Shown: positions 16,960 to 25,643, counted from the first letter of the stretch. The stretch: 64,000 nucleotides of DNA from Mycobacterium sp. 1554424.7 (GCF_001665295.1 NZ_LZSE01000122.1:105771-169770); one strand, 5' to 3'. Notes: a model not told the origin generated them from the sequence alone. Program-made: numbers and translations.

Positions 16960-18414
16960 TTAGGGATGCGGTGCCGGACAGGTCCTCGGAAAGTTAACTG
17001 GCTGACCGATCTGGTTCATCCCTTTGCGGTATTGGGTGGTGGCCGGCAGGTCCGGGGCCGCGGCCGACCAGATGGTCGAGGTGCAGGTGGCGGTGTCGCA
17101 GCCGCCGCCGAAGGTCAGTGACTCGCCGGTCTTGACCGTCAGGCATTGGCATTTGGCCACGGCGGGATTGGTGGCGTCGATCTCGCACTCGACGTCGAGG
17201 CAGTTCGCCCAGGGCACCCCGGACGGGCAGCTCAGCACCCCGAAGTTGGCGTTGACGTTGACCGTCGAGAACGCCGAGCGCACCTTGTTTCCGGACTGCG
17301 CTCGGTCGGGGCAGGTCTTGAAGCCGACCGAGTAGCCGTTGACGACGACGCAGTTGCAGATCGAGATGTTGGGGTCGGTCGGCGACGGCACGCACGGCGC
17401 GGTGGTGCACAGCGCGAACGTTTGGTTGCACAACCAGGCGCCGTCGACCTCGAACGCGTCGACATTGCTGGGCAGGGCGGTCTTGTCGCCGGGGTGGCAC
17501 GCGGCGGCCGTGGCGCCGACGACGGGAAGCAATCCGACCGACGCCCGGCGCAGCAGTCCGCGCCGGGTGAACGTGGTCTGCCCGGCCCGATCGACGAGCT
17601 CGCCGATGGCGCCGGCGCCGCGCGCCGTGTCCACCCGTTGTCCCGCGTCGATGAGCACGGCGCTGGGCGTGGCGGTGATGCCGTAGGCGGCGAAGGAGGC
17701 GCGGGACTCGTCGATCAGCTCCACCGGCACGCGGTGGCCGGCGGGGCCGCCGTTGATCAGGGCGACGGTTACGCGGCCGTCCAGCTCGCTCTGCCATCGG
17801 GCGACTTCCGGCAGCAACGCGTCGCACGCGCCGCAGCCGGGCTGGCTGAAGATCAGCACGACGGGCTTTCCGTCACCTAGTTCGTCAAGGGTGCGGATGC
17901 GGCCCGTCGCGTCGGGCAGCGCGAGGTCGGCGGCGGTGGCCCCGGATCGTGACGTCCAGCGCCGGCGTGAGGCGGGGCCGAGCCAGAGGGCGAGGGTGAT
18001 CGCGGCGAAAGCCATTGGGGTCCAAGCGAATCGACCGTCGAGGGCGACGTAGGCGGCCAGCGCCGCGAAGAATCCGTTCCGGGCCAGGGTCGGCCATCCC
18101 AGCGGGCCGGCGGATAACCGCCCAAAGCAGTGGCAGTCCACCCGTCGGCCCCGCGCCAGGCTCGCCAGCACCACCGCGCTGAACCCAGCCAGCGCGATCA
18201 ACGCCGCGGCCGCACCGATTCGCGGCCGCGCCGCCACCAGCGCCGCGATGCCGAGTTCGGTGGCGACGAGTGCCCACCCCACCGGTGCCGCGGCGGCCCT
18301 GGGCACTCCGAACGCCGTCACCGCGCGGCGCACGCCGTCGCGGTCGGTGAGCTTCGCCAGCGCGGCGATAGCGAATATTCCCCCGAGTAGCAATCGCGCT
18401 GCCAGCATCGTCAT
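16960..18414 (-). CDS. MauE-thioredoxin fusion with Cys-rich C-terminal domain
   Basis: 484 residues. Residues ~1-135 are a MauE/DoxX-type membrane domain with four spans and a CHCFG motif in RRVDCHCFGRLS. Residues ~155-270 are a TlpA/thioredoxin domain with active site FSQPGCGACDALLP. A third part starts with a Tat-like segment FTRRGLLRRASVGLLP and ends in ~160 residues with many cysteines, reminiscent of methylamine dehydrogenase light chain maturation substrates, though I cannot assign it. A plausible role is disulfide formation in an exported Cys-rich domain carried on the same chain. ATG at 18414 has a GGAGGTGG site. Divergent from the ECF sigma gene. Confidence 0.75.
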   Translation of the reverse strand: MTMLAARLLLGGIFAIAALAKLTDRDGVRRAVTAFGVPRAAAAPVGWALVATELGIAALVAARPRIGAAAALIALAGFSAVVLASLARGRRVDCHCFGRLSAGPLGWPTLARNGFFAALAAYVALDGRFAWTPMAFAAITLALWLGPASRRRWTSRSGATAADLALPDATGRIRTLDELGDGKPVVLIFSQPGCGACDALLPEVARWQSELDGRVTVALINGGPAGHRVPVELIDESRASFAAYGITATPSAVLIDAGQRVDTARGAGAIGELVDRAGQTTFTRRGLLRRASVGLLPVVGATAAACHPGDKTALPSNVDAFEVDGAWLCNQTFALCTTAPCVPSPTDPNISICNCVVVNGYSVGFKTCPDRAQSGNKVRSAFSTVNVNANFGVLSCPSGVPWANCLDVECEIDATNPAVAKCQCLTVKTGESLTFGGGCDTATCTSTIWSAAAPDLPATTQYRKGMNQIGQPVNFPRTCPAPHP

Positions 18415-18446
18415 CTGCGACCACCTCCGCGTGGCAGTCTGGCAGG

Positions 18447-19355
18447 GTGACCGACGTCGTGCAGGACTTCGAGTCTCAGCGGCCGCGCCTGTTCTGGTTG
18501 GCGTACCGGCTGCTGGGGTCGGCGAGCGAGGCGGAAGACGCGGTGCAGGACGCGTACCTGCGCCTGCATGGCGCCGACGCGGATTCAATCCGATCGTTGC
18601 CGGCCTGGCTCACCACCGCCGTCACGAACCTGTGCCTCAACCGGCTCACCTCGGCGCGGGCCCGCCGCGAGGTCTACCCCGGCCCGTGGCTGCCCGAGCC
18701 CGTGCTCACCGACGACGGGACGCTCGGCCCACTCGAGACCGCCGAACAGCGCGAGTCGGTGTCCATTGCGCTGCTGAGCCTGATGGAGCGGCTCGGCCCA
18801 ACCGAGCGTGCGGCGTTCGTGCTGCGAGAAGCGTTCGCGTACAGCCATTTCGAGATCGCCGAGATCTTGGAAACGTCGGAGGCCAACGCCCGCCAGCTCT
18901 ACCGGCGGGCGAAGGAGCGGCTGGGTGAACCCCGGCGGCGGTTCCAACCGGATCGGGGGCAGTGGCGGCGCCTCGTCGACCGATTCTTTACGGCCGCCCG
19001 CGCGGGCGACGTGAATGGGCTCGTCGAAATCTTGACCGACGACGTGACGTCGACGGCCGACGGCGGCGGCAAGGTCGGGGCTGCCCGGCGCGTGATCTCG
19101 GGCCGCGATCGGATGGCGTACTACGTGGCGCGCGTGTTCAGCAGGAACCTGGGGCCGACGCCGATGCGGCTCGAGGTCGCGGAGGTGAACGGCGAGCCGG
19201 CGATGCTGGCGTTCGACGGCGCCAACCTGGCCGGTGTCCTGTGCTTCGACATCGTGGGGGAGCGGATTGCGGCCCTGCGGGTCGTGGCCAACCCCGACAA
19301 ATTGCGATTCCTTGCCGAGCAGTTGTCACATCCGGCGGGTCTGCCCGGTTCATAG
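18447..19355 (+). CDS. ECF sigma factor with SnoaL-like C-terminal domain (ECF41/SigJ type)
   Basis: 302 residues. Sigma region 2 (RPRLFWLAYRLLGSASEAEDAVQDAYLRL) and region 4 (LGPTERAAFVLREAFAYSHFEIAEIL with NARQLYRRAKERL) are followed by an NTF2/SnoaL-like domain (~170-300) containing DVTSTADGGGKVGAARRVISG. ECF41 sigma factors carry this extension, which controls activity in place of an anti-sigma factor. GTG start. The next gene begins 3 bp downstream and encodes an oxidoreductase, the usual ECF41 partner and target. Confidence 0.9.
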   Translation: MTDVVQDFESQRPRLFWLAYRLLGSASEAEDAVQDAYLRLHGADADSIRSLPAWLTTAVTNLCLNRLTSARARREVYPGPWLPEPVLTDDGTLGPLETAEQRESVSIALLSLMERLGPTERAAFVLREAFAYSHFEIAEILETSEANARQLYRRAKERLGEPRRRFQPDRGQWRRLVDRFFTAARAGDVNGLVEILTDDVTSTADGGGKVGAARRVISGRDRMAYYVARVFSRNLGPTPMRLEVAEVNGEPAMLAFDGANLAGVLCFDIVGERIAALRVVANPDKLRFLAEQLSHPAGLPGS

Positions 19356-19358
19356 GGC

Positions 19359-20150
19359 ATGGCGAATCGAATCCTGGTAACTGGCGGAACCGGCACCGTG
19401 GGACGCGTCGTCGTCGATCGTCTGACGGCCGCGGGCAAGGAGGTCCGGGTGGTGAGCCGCGGGCGACGGCCACACCAGCGCGCCGACGTCGAGCATGTCG
19501 TCGGCGATGTGCAGTCCGGAACCGGCCTCGACGCGGCGGTCGACGGCATCGACACGATCGTGCACTGCGTCTATCCGACCGAGCGGCTGGTGGAGGCGGC
19601 GAAACGGGCCGGCTCACCGCATCTGGTCTACGTCTCCATCGTCGGCATCGACCGCGTCCCGTTCGCCCTCTACCGCATGATGCTCGCCAACGAGCGCACG
19701 ATCGCCGAGTCGGGCCTGTCGTGGACCGTGCAGCGGGCCACCCAGTTTCACGATCTGATCGCCTTCATATTGCGCATGCTCGCGAAGCCGCCGGTGATGG
19801 CGGTGCCGTCGGGCCTGAGGTTCCAACCCGTCGACGTGCGCGACGTGGGGGCTCGGTTGGCCGACTTGGCGCTCGGCCAGCCGGTCGCGCGGGCGCCGGA
19901 TTTCGCCGGCCCGCAGCCGCGTACGCTCGACGACCTCGCCCGCGCCTACCTGGCGATCGTCGGCAAGCGCCGCCCCATCGTCCCGATTCGGTTGCCCGGC
20001 AAGGTGTCTGGCGGGATTCGCGCCGGCGGGCTGCTGGCCCCGGACCACGCCGACGGGACGATCACGTTCGAGCAGTACCTCCGCGAGCAACTCGCTGCCG
20101 GCGAACGGCCCTACCGCGATGCGATCCGCGCTTACCTGAAGCGTCGATGA
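19359..20150 (+). CDS. NmrA/atypical SDR NAD(P)-binding protein
   Basis: 263 residues. Starts with the nucleotide-binding ILVTGGTGTVGRVVVDRL; continues with VVGDVQSGTGLDAAVDGID and LVYVSIVGIDRVPFALYRM, where the Tyr-Lys pair of classic SDRs is not in its usual place, as in NmrA-like atypical SDRs. It is 3 bp downstream of the ECF41 sigma gene and probably both its cotranscript and its regulatory target. Reaction unknown. Confidence 0.88.
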   Translation: MANRILVTGGTGTVGRVVVDRLTAAGKEVRVVSRGRRPHQRADVEHVVGDVQSGTGLDAAVDGIDTIVHCVYPTERLVEAAKRAGSPHLVYVSIVGIDRVPFALYRMMLANERTIAESGLSWTVQRATQFHDLIAFILRMLAKPPVMAVPSGLRFQPVDVRDVGARLADLALGQPVARAPDFAGPQPRTLDDLARAYLAIVGKRRPIVPIRLPGKVSGGIRAGGLLAPDHADGTITFEQYLREQLAAGERPYRDAIRAYLKRR

Positions 20151-20241
20151 CCGTGCGCAGTCCCTCCACCTGCGGTGACACCTCGCGCTCAGTTAGGCCT
20201 GGGATATTAGGGTGCTGAGGCGAAATTGAAGGGGGAACTTC

Positions 20242-20676
20242 GTGAGGAACAGGCTGCTCCTAGGGGTCGCCGTGGTCGTAGCATCGACGGCTGTGGGCTG
20301 CCATTTTGCGTCCCGGAACCCGCCGACGAGCCAGACCCTCGAGGTCCCGATGGGCGACGTGCTGAAGCAGAACGCCATCACCCAGAACGTCACGCTGGGG
20401 GTCGGCAACACGCTGACGCTGAAGTTGGGCTCGAACTACACCACCCCGTACCGGTGGACGATCAACACGAAGATCGGCGATCCGACGATCCTGAAGCAAA
20501 CCGGCCACGAGTTCGTGCACCCCAGCACCGACGCGCTGGGCGCTCCGGGCACCGAGGTGTGGACGTTCGAGGCGTTGAAACCTGGGAAGACGACGATCAC
20601 CACCGCCTACTCGAGCATCGTCGGCAAGGACTCGAAAACGGCGTGCACCTATACGGCGAACGTGACGGTGCAGTAA
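20242..20676 (+). CDS. chagasin-like (I42) protease inhibitor lipoprotein
   Basis: 144 residues, GTG start. A lipoprotein signal peptide ends in the lipobox STAVGC at about residue 20, so the mature protein is anchored outside. The rest fits the I42 chagasin family of cysteine-protease inhibitors: LTLKLGSNYTTPYRW replaces the NPTTGY loop, and GAPGTEVWTFEALKPGKTTI is the conserved G-x-x-x-W/F-x-F turn. It may protect the cell surface from host or bacterial papain-like proteases; activity is inference. Single gene. Confidence 0.8.
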   Translation: MRNRLLLGVAVVVASTAVGCHFASRNPPTSQTLEVPMGDVLKQNAITQNVTLGVGNTLTLKLGSNYTTPYRWTINTKIGDPTILKQTGHEFVHPSTDALGAPGTEVWTFEALKPGKTTITTAYSSIVGKDSKTACTYTANVTVQ

Positions 20677-20713
20677 ACGTCTCTGGCAAACGAGTGGGCG
20701 CCCGGCTACGGTC

Positions 20714-21199
20714 TTGACTGTGTTTGGCTTTCTTCGCCTTTGGTCCGAGATCGGGAAGCTGCCCGCGCCGCTGCGCGAAGAACTCGACGCCGAGGGCGTC
20801 ATCTTCACGGCCGGCAAGGTCGGGGTGAGCCGGCACTTCAGCGGCCACGTGCCGGGCGTCTATTCGGCCGCCGGCGTCTCCCGCTATGCGGGCGGGTTCG
20901 GCTTCAGCGTCGCGCGGATCGTCGCGACGTTCCCGGTTCGCGCGGACTCCAACCTGCGGGCCGTCGATTGCTCCTGGGACAGCGACAAGGGGCCGGGGCG
21001 GGCGACCATCACCGAGAAAGGCCTGCGGATCGAAATCGACTTGCACGGAGTCGATCCCGCCTTTTCCGGCTCGATGAAGCTGAACTATCGGAAAAAGATT
21101 CCCGCCGATGTGCTGGAAAAGCTGCCGAGGACCGCCCTGCGTTTTCCGGTGCAGCCGGTTTTCGTGTATCGCGCCGCCGGGGTGCGTCCCAAGCTGTAG
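20714..21199 (+). CDS. hypothetical protein
   Basis: 161 residues with no family I recognise. It has no signal peptide or membrane span; the sequence is beta-rich with GHVPGVYSAAGVSRYAGGFGFSVARIVATFPVR and a conserved-looking WDSDKGPGRATITEKGLRIE. Start is TTG at 20714 or GTG at 20720. Codon use matches the neighbouring core genes, which supports it being real. It sits 37 bp after the chagasin-like gene. Confidence 0.6.
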   Translation: MTVFGFLRLWSEIGKLPAPLREELDAEGVIFTAGKVGVSRHFSGHVPGVYSAAGVSRYAGGFGFSVARIVATFPVRADSNLRAVDCSWDSDKGPGRATITEKGLRIEIDLHGVDPAFSGSMKLNYRKKIPADVLEKLPRTALRFPVQPVFVYRAAGVRPKL

Positions 21200-21335
21200 G
21201 GGGTGGTCGCATCCTCGGGGGGTATGCATTGTCCGCGAAAATGATGGCGTATGTGCTATCAGATTCCCGCAGTGTCTTATGGTCGAGACATCGCGATTTG
21301 ACTAAATGCCCTATCGCCGTCGCGGGAGCGGCTGG

Positions 21336-21788
21336 CTAGTCGCGTTCGGCGGCGGCCACGAGCCGTCGGGACAGGAACCAGACCACGCTTCGCAGGAAAA
21401 CCAGCATCAGCGGGCCCGTGCCGCGCACCCCCTCGGTAAAGGAGCCGATCCAGCGCAAATTGGTGCCGCCCGTCGCATTGGGCGTTAACAGCAGTTCGGC
21501 GCGGTAGTCCTTGGCGGGAAGGCGCGGCCCGATCTGGGCGTAGGCGTGGCGTCGATCCGGTTCATACGCGACGGTCTTCTCCCGCATCAACATCGGCCAC
21601 ATTCCCACCCTGCGGACGGCACCTACACCGCCGGGCGCCGGATCGCCCTGCCGCTCCCAACTCGATTGGACGATAAGCGGTTTCGCCCAGTCAGACCAAC
21701 GGGCGCCGTCGGTCTCGAGTCGGAACAGCGTGGCGGCCCGCGCACGCGTCGTTCGGTTGATCTCGAACGAGAACGTCTTCCCGGTCAT
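21336..21788 (-). CDS. SRPBCC (polyketide cyclase-like) protein
   Basis: 150 residues. Looks like a START/SRPBCC lipid-binding fold: FSFEINRTTRARAATLFRLET at the N terminus, WAKPLIVQSSWE, GGVGAVRRVGMWPMLMREKTVAYEPDRRHAYAQ in the middle and a long C-terminal helix FLRSVVWFLSRRLVAAAE. Start ATG overlaps the stop of the upstream SDR gene (ATGA, 21785-21788), so the two are coupled. Function unknown. Confidence 0.78.
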   Translation of the reverse strand: MTGKTFSFEINRTTRARAATLFRLETDGARWSDWAKPLIVQSSWERQGDPAPGGVGAVRRVGMWPMLMREKTVAYEPDRRHAYAQIGPRLPAKDYRAELLLTPNATGGTNLRWIGSFTEGVRGTGPLMLVFLRSVVWFLSRRLVAAAERD

Positions 21789-22552
21789 GACGCCTTCGCG
21801 GGCTGCAGCATCCGGCCGGCCACGCGCGCCGAGATCGAGCTCGGTCCCAGGCGCGCGAAGGTGGACGTGAACCGATTGCGCCACCCGGGCACCACGACGG
21901 CCCGCCCCTTGTCCAAGGCTTTCAGTCCGGCGGCGACGACGGGTTCGGGCGCCGCGAGGCGCCGATAGACCGCGGTGTGCGAGACGTCCTCGCCGAGCGC
22001 ATCGACGAACCCGGTGCGGGTGGCGCCGGGGCACAGCGCCGTCACGGTGACACCGGATTTCCGGGTCTCCGCCCACAGGGCCTGGCTGAGCGACAGCACG
22101 AACGCCTTCGAGGCGCCGTAGGTGGCCTGATAGGGACCGGGCTGAAAAGCGATGGTGGAGGCCACATTCAGGATGCCGCCGCGCCCGCGGGCCAGCATGC
22201 CCGGCAGCACCGCGTGCGTCAGCCGCACCAGCGCGTCGACGTTGACCGCGACCAGCTCATGCTCGCGCTGCGCGTCGACCTCCGCGAACGGGCCGTAGGT
22301 GCCGAACCCGGCGTTGTTGACCAGGATGTCGACGTCTTTGCCGGCTAGGTGGGCGATCAGGTCGTCGGTGCCCTTGTCGGTGCCCAGGTCGCCGACGACG
22401 AGTTCGGCGTTCCCGTTGATTCGGTGCGCCACCGCCTTGAGGCGGGTTTCGTCGCGGCCGGCGAGCACGAGGCTGTGGCCGCGTTGGGCGAGTTGGTCGG
22501 CGAAGACGGCGCCGAGCCCGGAGCTGGCGCCGGTGATAACGGCGATAGACAT
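21785..22552 (-). CDS. classical short-chain dehydrogenase
   Basis: 255 residues. Cofactor motif TGASSGLGAVFADQLA, NNAGFG at ~85, catalytic Ser in NVASTIAF and the YxxxK motif in YGASKAFVLSL. The LVLAGRDETRLKAV stretch suggests NADP(H). Followed by the coupled SRPBCC gene and preceded 2 bp upstream by the DUF1707 gene, so three genes form one leftward operon. Substrate unknown. Confidence 0.9.
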   Translation of the reverse strand: MSIAVITGASSGLGAVFADQLAQRGHSLVLAGRDETRLKAVAHRINGNAELVVGDLGTDKGTDDLIAHLAGKDVDILVNNAGFGTYGPFAEVDAQREHELVAVNVDALVRLTHAVLPGMLARGRGGILNVASTIAFQPGPYQATYGASKAFVLSLSQALWAETRKSGVTVTALCPGATRTGFVDALGEDVSHTAVYRRLAAPEPVVAAGLKALDKGRAVVVPGWRNRFTSTFARLGPSSISARVAGRMLQPAKAS

Positions 22553-22554
22553 TG

Positions 22555-22965
22555 CTAGACACCTTTTTTCGTGATCGGGCGGACGGCCAGCGCGTGGCTG
22601 ACGAAGCCGACCGCGGTCCCGAGGATCGGCCAGATCGGCCAGAAGTATGTCACGCGCGTCGCCGCCCAGATGGTGAGAACGACCGTAGTCACCGCGACGA
22701 AGGCGGCGAGGTGGATGCGCACGCTCGCGCGGGCCTTTCGCGCGGCGGCGGCGCGGCGTCGCGGGTCGGCGCGCCGGATGCGATCCAGCGGCAGGTCGGC
22801 GACGAGCTGCCTGAGCTCCCCGGCGGTCTGCGTTTGAAACGCGGTCTGCAGCCGCCGGTCGTACTCGTCGAGCTCCAGGTAGCCCTGCGCGAGCGCCTGG
22901 CCCAGGTTCCTGGCGGTCCTCTGCCGGTCGCGGTCGCCGGCGCGGGCGATGGTGGTGGTTGTCAT
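22555..22965 (-). CDS. DUF1707 / 2TM membrane protein
   Basis: 136 residues. N-terminal DUF1707 motif: RTARNLGQALAQGYLELDEYDRRLQTAFQTQTAGELRQLVADLP, then a basic linker and two membrane spans (IHLAAFVAVTTVVLTIWAA and FWPIWPILGTAVGFVSHALAV) as in the 2TM domain. First gene of the leftward operon with the SDR and SRPBCC genes. The ATG at 22965 faces the TetR gene across a 64-bp gap with a palindromic operator, so that regulator likely controls this operon. Confidence 0.85.
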   Translation of the reverse strand: MTTTTIARAGDRDRQRTARNLGQALAQGYLELDEYDRRLQTAFQTQTAGELRQLVADLPLDRIRRADPRRRAAAARKARASVRIHLAAFVAVTTVVLTIWAATRVTYFWPIWPILGTAVGFVSHALAVRPITKKGV

Positions 22966-22996
22966 GGTCCGGTCCCTTCGTGGGGATGTGAATAGC

Positions 22997-23020
22997 ATTA
23001 ACATAGTACGGAATGTTAAT
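22997..23020. promoter_or_regulatory. TetR operator, 8-8-8 palindrome
   Basis: Perfect inverted repeat ATTAACAT (22997-23004), 8-bp spacer, ATGTTAAT (23013-23020), located between the divergent starts at 22965 and 23030 in an AT-rich patch. This is the expected form of a TetR-dimer site controlling both directions; binding is inference. Confidence 0.7.
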
Positions 23021-23029
23021 GTCGTCAAC

Positions 23030-23617
23030 ATGGCACGTTCGGGCGCTCCTGCGCGGCGCGACAGCTACCACCACGGCGACCTCAAAAGGGCGCTGACCAG
23101 CGCCGCGCTGTCACTGGTGGCCGAGAAGGGGCCGAAGGGCTTCACGCTGACCGAGGCGGCGCGGCGCGCCGGCGTCAGCGCCGCGGCCCCGTACCGGCAC
23201 TTCGCCGACAAGGCCGCGTTGCTGGCCACCGTCGCCGAACAGGGCTTCCGCGACCTGCACGACGAGCTAGCGGCGGTCGCCGTGGCCGACCCGAAGGCCC
23301 GGGTGGTCGAACTCGGCCGGACCTATGTGCGCTGGGCCGTCGCCCATCCCGATCACTACAAGGTGATGTTCGGCGCCGACATCGGCAAGGCGGACCACCC
23401 CGGTCTGGCGGTGGCCGGCGAGCAGGCGTTCGGCGTCCTGGTCGACGCGCTCACGGGGGTTGTCGACGGTGCGGACGCGCGTGCGGTCGCCGCGCCGCTG
23501 TGGTCGCTGGTGCACGGCGTCGCGTCGCTCGCCATCGGAGGCGAGCTGAGCGCGGTGGGGGTTCAGGAGGATCCGGCGGCCATGGTGGCGGGAGTGGTGG
23601 CCCGGGTGCTCGCGTAA
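23030..23617 (+). CDS. TetR-family regulator with TetR_C WHG-type domain
   Basis: 195 residues. DNA-binding part DSYHHGDLKRALTSAALSLVAEKGPKGFTLTEAARRAGVSAAAPYRHFADK; the C-terminal domain (VRWAVAHPDHYKVMFG to LWSLVHGVASLAI) belongs to the WHG group. Start ATG at 23030; an in-frame upstream extension to 22949 would run through the operator and is rejected. Divergent from the DUF1707-SDR-SRPBCC operon, which it probably represses. Its 3' end overlaps the convergent hydrolase gene by 55 bp. Confidence 0.9.
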   Translation: MARSGAPARRDSYHHGDLKRALTSAALSLVAEKGPKGFTLTEAARRAGVSAAAPYRHFADKAALLATVAEQGFRDLHDELAAVAVADPKARVVELGRTYVRWAVAHPDHYKVMFGADIGKADHPGLAVAGEQAFGVLVDALTGVVDGADARAVAAPLWSLVHGVASLAIGGELSAVGVQEDPAAMVAGVVARVLA

Positions 23618-24858
23618 ACGTCGGCCAGGAACTGCTCGACGGCGACGGCGGCGTGTACCGCGCGGGCCGAGCCGAAGATGTCGAAAGCGTGTTGGGTGTA
23701 AGCCAATTCGGCGTAGACGACGGGCTGGTTGCTGACTTCGCGCAGCCTGCTGGTGAATGCGCGCGCTTGTTCGACGAAGGCCAGCGAGTCGTTCGTGCCG
23801 TGCAGCACGAAAAACGGGGGAGCGTCGGGGTTTACGTGGTAGATCGGCGATGCGGCCTTGAAAGTCTCGAGGTGCGTCGAGGGCTTTTGCTTGATGATCG
23901 ATTTGATGAGCAGCCCGGGCATCATCGCGTGCAGCGAGTCGTCGAGGCGGGTGAAGTCGTAGATCCCGTAGAAGGGCACGGCGGCCTGCACCCGGGTGTC
24001 GGCGTCCTCGAATCCCGGTTGGAACTGCGGGTCGTTGGGCGTCAGCGCGGCCAGCGACGAGAGGTGGCCACCGGCCGAACCGCCGGTGATGGCAATGAAG
24101 TCGGGGTCGCCGCCGTACTCGGCGATGTGCTGTTTGACCCAGGCGAGGGCGCGTTTGACGTCGACGATGTGCGCGGGCCAGGTGTTGCGCGGGCTGTGCC
24201 GGTAGTTGATCGCCACGCAGATCCAGCCGAGCTCGGCGAGGTGGCTCATGAGCGGATGCGCTTGTCCGCGTTTGTTTCCCGTCGTCCAGGCGCCGCCGGG
24301 GATCTGGAAGAGCACGGGCGCCTTGCCGTTCGGGTCGAGGTCGGGGCGCCGCCAGATGTCGAGGTGGTTGGCGCTGCCGAACTCGCCGTAGCTGATGTTG
24401 GAGTCGTGGGCATAGTCCCGGTAGATCCGCATCATGCGCAGCACTCCCGGCGCCTTGGCGATCCCGGCGCCCTTCGGCCGGCGCCACAGGTCGGCCGAGT
24501 CGGTGCGCCGCGCCGGGCCGAGGCCGTCGTCGAGCGCCTTGGAGAGCGGAATGTTGGCCTGGTGGCCGGCGCGGCTGAAGTTCAGCAGGCCTACGGCCGA
24601 GACGGCCGCCGTGAGCCACGCGAGGATTCGCACCGGCCGGTTCAGGCGGCGCCCCGTCAGTGCCAGCCCGCCGAGCTGGGTGGCCATCGTCTGCAGCGGC
24701 AACTCGGTGACGATCATGCCGAACAACCACGAGTACAGCGACGGGAAACCCCTGCGGGCCAGCGGCCGGTACGCGTTGAGGGTGGAGGCGGCAGTTACCG
24801 CCGTGACCACGAGGGACGCCGCTTGCCGGAGGTTGTGGGTCAGTCGAGCCTTCTGCAT
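23563..24858 (-). CDS. membrane-associated alpha/beta hydrolase (Lip family)
   Basis: 431 residues. The first ~130 residues contain two or three hydrophobic stretches, then an HSL-type esterase domain: oxyanion region QIPGGAWTTGNKR, INYRHSP, nucleophile GGSAGGHLSSLAAL, then the acid/His region FFVLHGTNDSLAFVEQA and YTQHAFDIFGSAR. Layout resembles mycobacterial LipO-like lipases (from memory). Likely hydrolyses a lipid or short-chain ester near the membrane. Overlaps the TetR gene 3' end tail to tail. Confidence 0.85.
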   Translation of the reverse strand: MQKARLTHNLRQAASLVVTAVTAASTLNAYRPLARRGFPSLYSWLFGMIVTELPLQTMATQLGGLALTGRRLNRPVRILAWLTAAVSAVGLLNFSRAGHQANIPLSKALDDGLGPARRTDSADLWRRPKGAGIAKAPGVLRMMRIYRDYAHDSNISYGEFGSANHLDIWRRPDLDPNGKAPVLFQIPGGAWTTGNKRGQAHPLMSHLAELGWICVAINYRHSPRNTWPAHIVDVKRALAWVKQHIAEYGGDPDFIAITGGSAGGHLSSLAALTPNDPQFQPGFEDADTRVQAAVPFYGIYDFTRLDDSLHAMMPGLLIKSIIKQKPSTHLETFKAASPIYHVNPDAPPFFVLHGTNDSLAFVEQARAFTSRLREVSNQPVVYAELAYTQHAFDIFGSARAVHAAVAVEQFLADVYASTRATTPATMAAGSS

Positions 24859-24892
24859 TTCGCCACCATAACCGCTCGTAAACTTCTGCTTC

Positions 24893-25534
24893 GTGGGTGA
24901 CGTCCCGCTAGATGCTGCCGAGCGCGCTTCGCTGTGCGATCTTTTCGACGAGCTCGGCCCGTCCGTTCCCACCCTGCTCGACGGGTGGACCAGTCACGAT
25001 CTGGCCGCTCACCTGGTGTTGCGTGAACACGATTTCGTCGCCGGTCCCTGCATGGTGCTGCCCGGTCCCTTCGCGGGGTTCGCCGAGCGGCGTCGCGCCC
25101 GACTGGCCGGGCGCACGGACTTTGCCGGGTTGGTCGCCCGGATCCGGTCCGGCCCGCCGGTCGGGTTCTTTCGTATCCCGTGGGTGCGGGAGATGGCGAA
25201 CCTCAACGAGTTCTTCGTTCATCACGAGGACGTGCGGCGCGCGAATGGGCTGGGGGTTCGCAGCCTGGGGCCTGCGATAGATGCCGGGCTGTGGCGAAAC
25301 GTGCGCCGCGGCGGGCGGTTTCTGAGCCGGCGGCTGCGGGGGTGCGGGCTCGAGGTCGAGTGGGCGGGTGGTGAGCGGGTGAGGGTTCGACCCGGTGCGC
25401 CTTCGGCTTTGATCAGTGGGCCGCCGGGGGAGTTGCTGCTGTATCTCTTTGGGCGCCAGGGCGCGGCGCAGGTCGAGGTGAGCGGGCCTTCGGAAGCGGT
25501 TGCGGCGGTGCGTCGCACGCACTTTGGCATGTGA
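24893..25534 (+). CDS. TIGR03085-family metal-binding protein
   Basis: 213 residues, GTG start. DinB-like maleylpyruvate isomerase N-terminal fold: LDAAERASLCDLFDELG, TSHDLAAHLVLREHDF with the first conserved His residues, and LNEFFVHHEDVRRANG with the third. The C-terminal half ends in a sterol-carrier-like segment VRVRPGAPSALISGPPGELLLYLFGR. Metal-dependent, possibly mycothiol-linked; substrate unknown. A second family member sits at 6522-7187. Confidence 0.85.
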   Translation: MGDVPLDAAERASLCDLFDELGPSVPTLLDGWTSHDLAAHLVLREHDFVAGPCMVLPGPFAGFAERRRARLAGRTDFAGLVARIRSGPPVGFFRIPWVREMANLNEFFVHHEDVRRANGLGVRSLGPAIDAGLWRNVRRGGRFLSRRLRGCGLEVEWAGGERVRVRPGAPSALISGPPGELLLYLFGRQGAAQVEVSGPSEAVAAVRRTHFGM

Positions 25535-25563
25535 GTCACATTGGCCACAGGCGTCCCTGGAAA

Positions 25564-25630
25564 AGGCGGGCACCCTTTGTGCCCGCCTCATAGCGACAAC
25601 TTCCGACGGTTGTCGCTACGAGGCGGGCAC
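25564..25630. repeat. dispersed palindromic repeat, copy 2
   Basis: Two nested hairpins share an arm: AGGCGGGCAC (25564-25573) pairs with GTGCCCGCCT (25579-25588), and the 22-bp segment at 25579-25600 pairs with 25609-25630 with a single mismatch (8-nt loop). The same words occur at 7261-7341. It lies between convergent genes, so a terminator role is possible in addition to being a repeat. Confidence 0.7.
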
Positions 25631-25643
25631 GTTGGCACATCCC

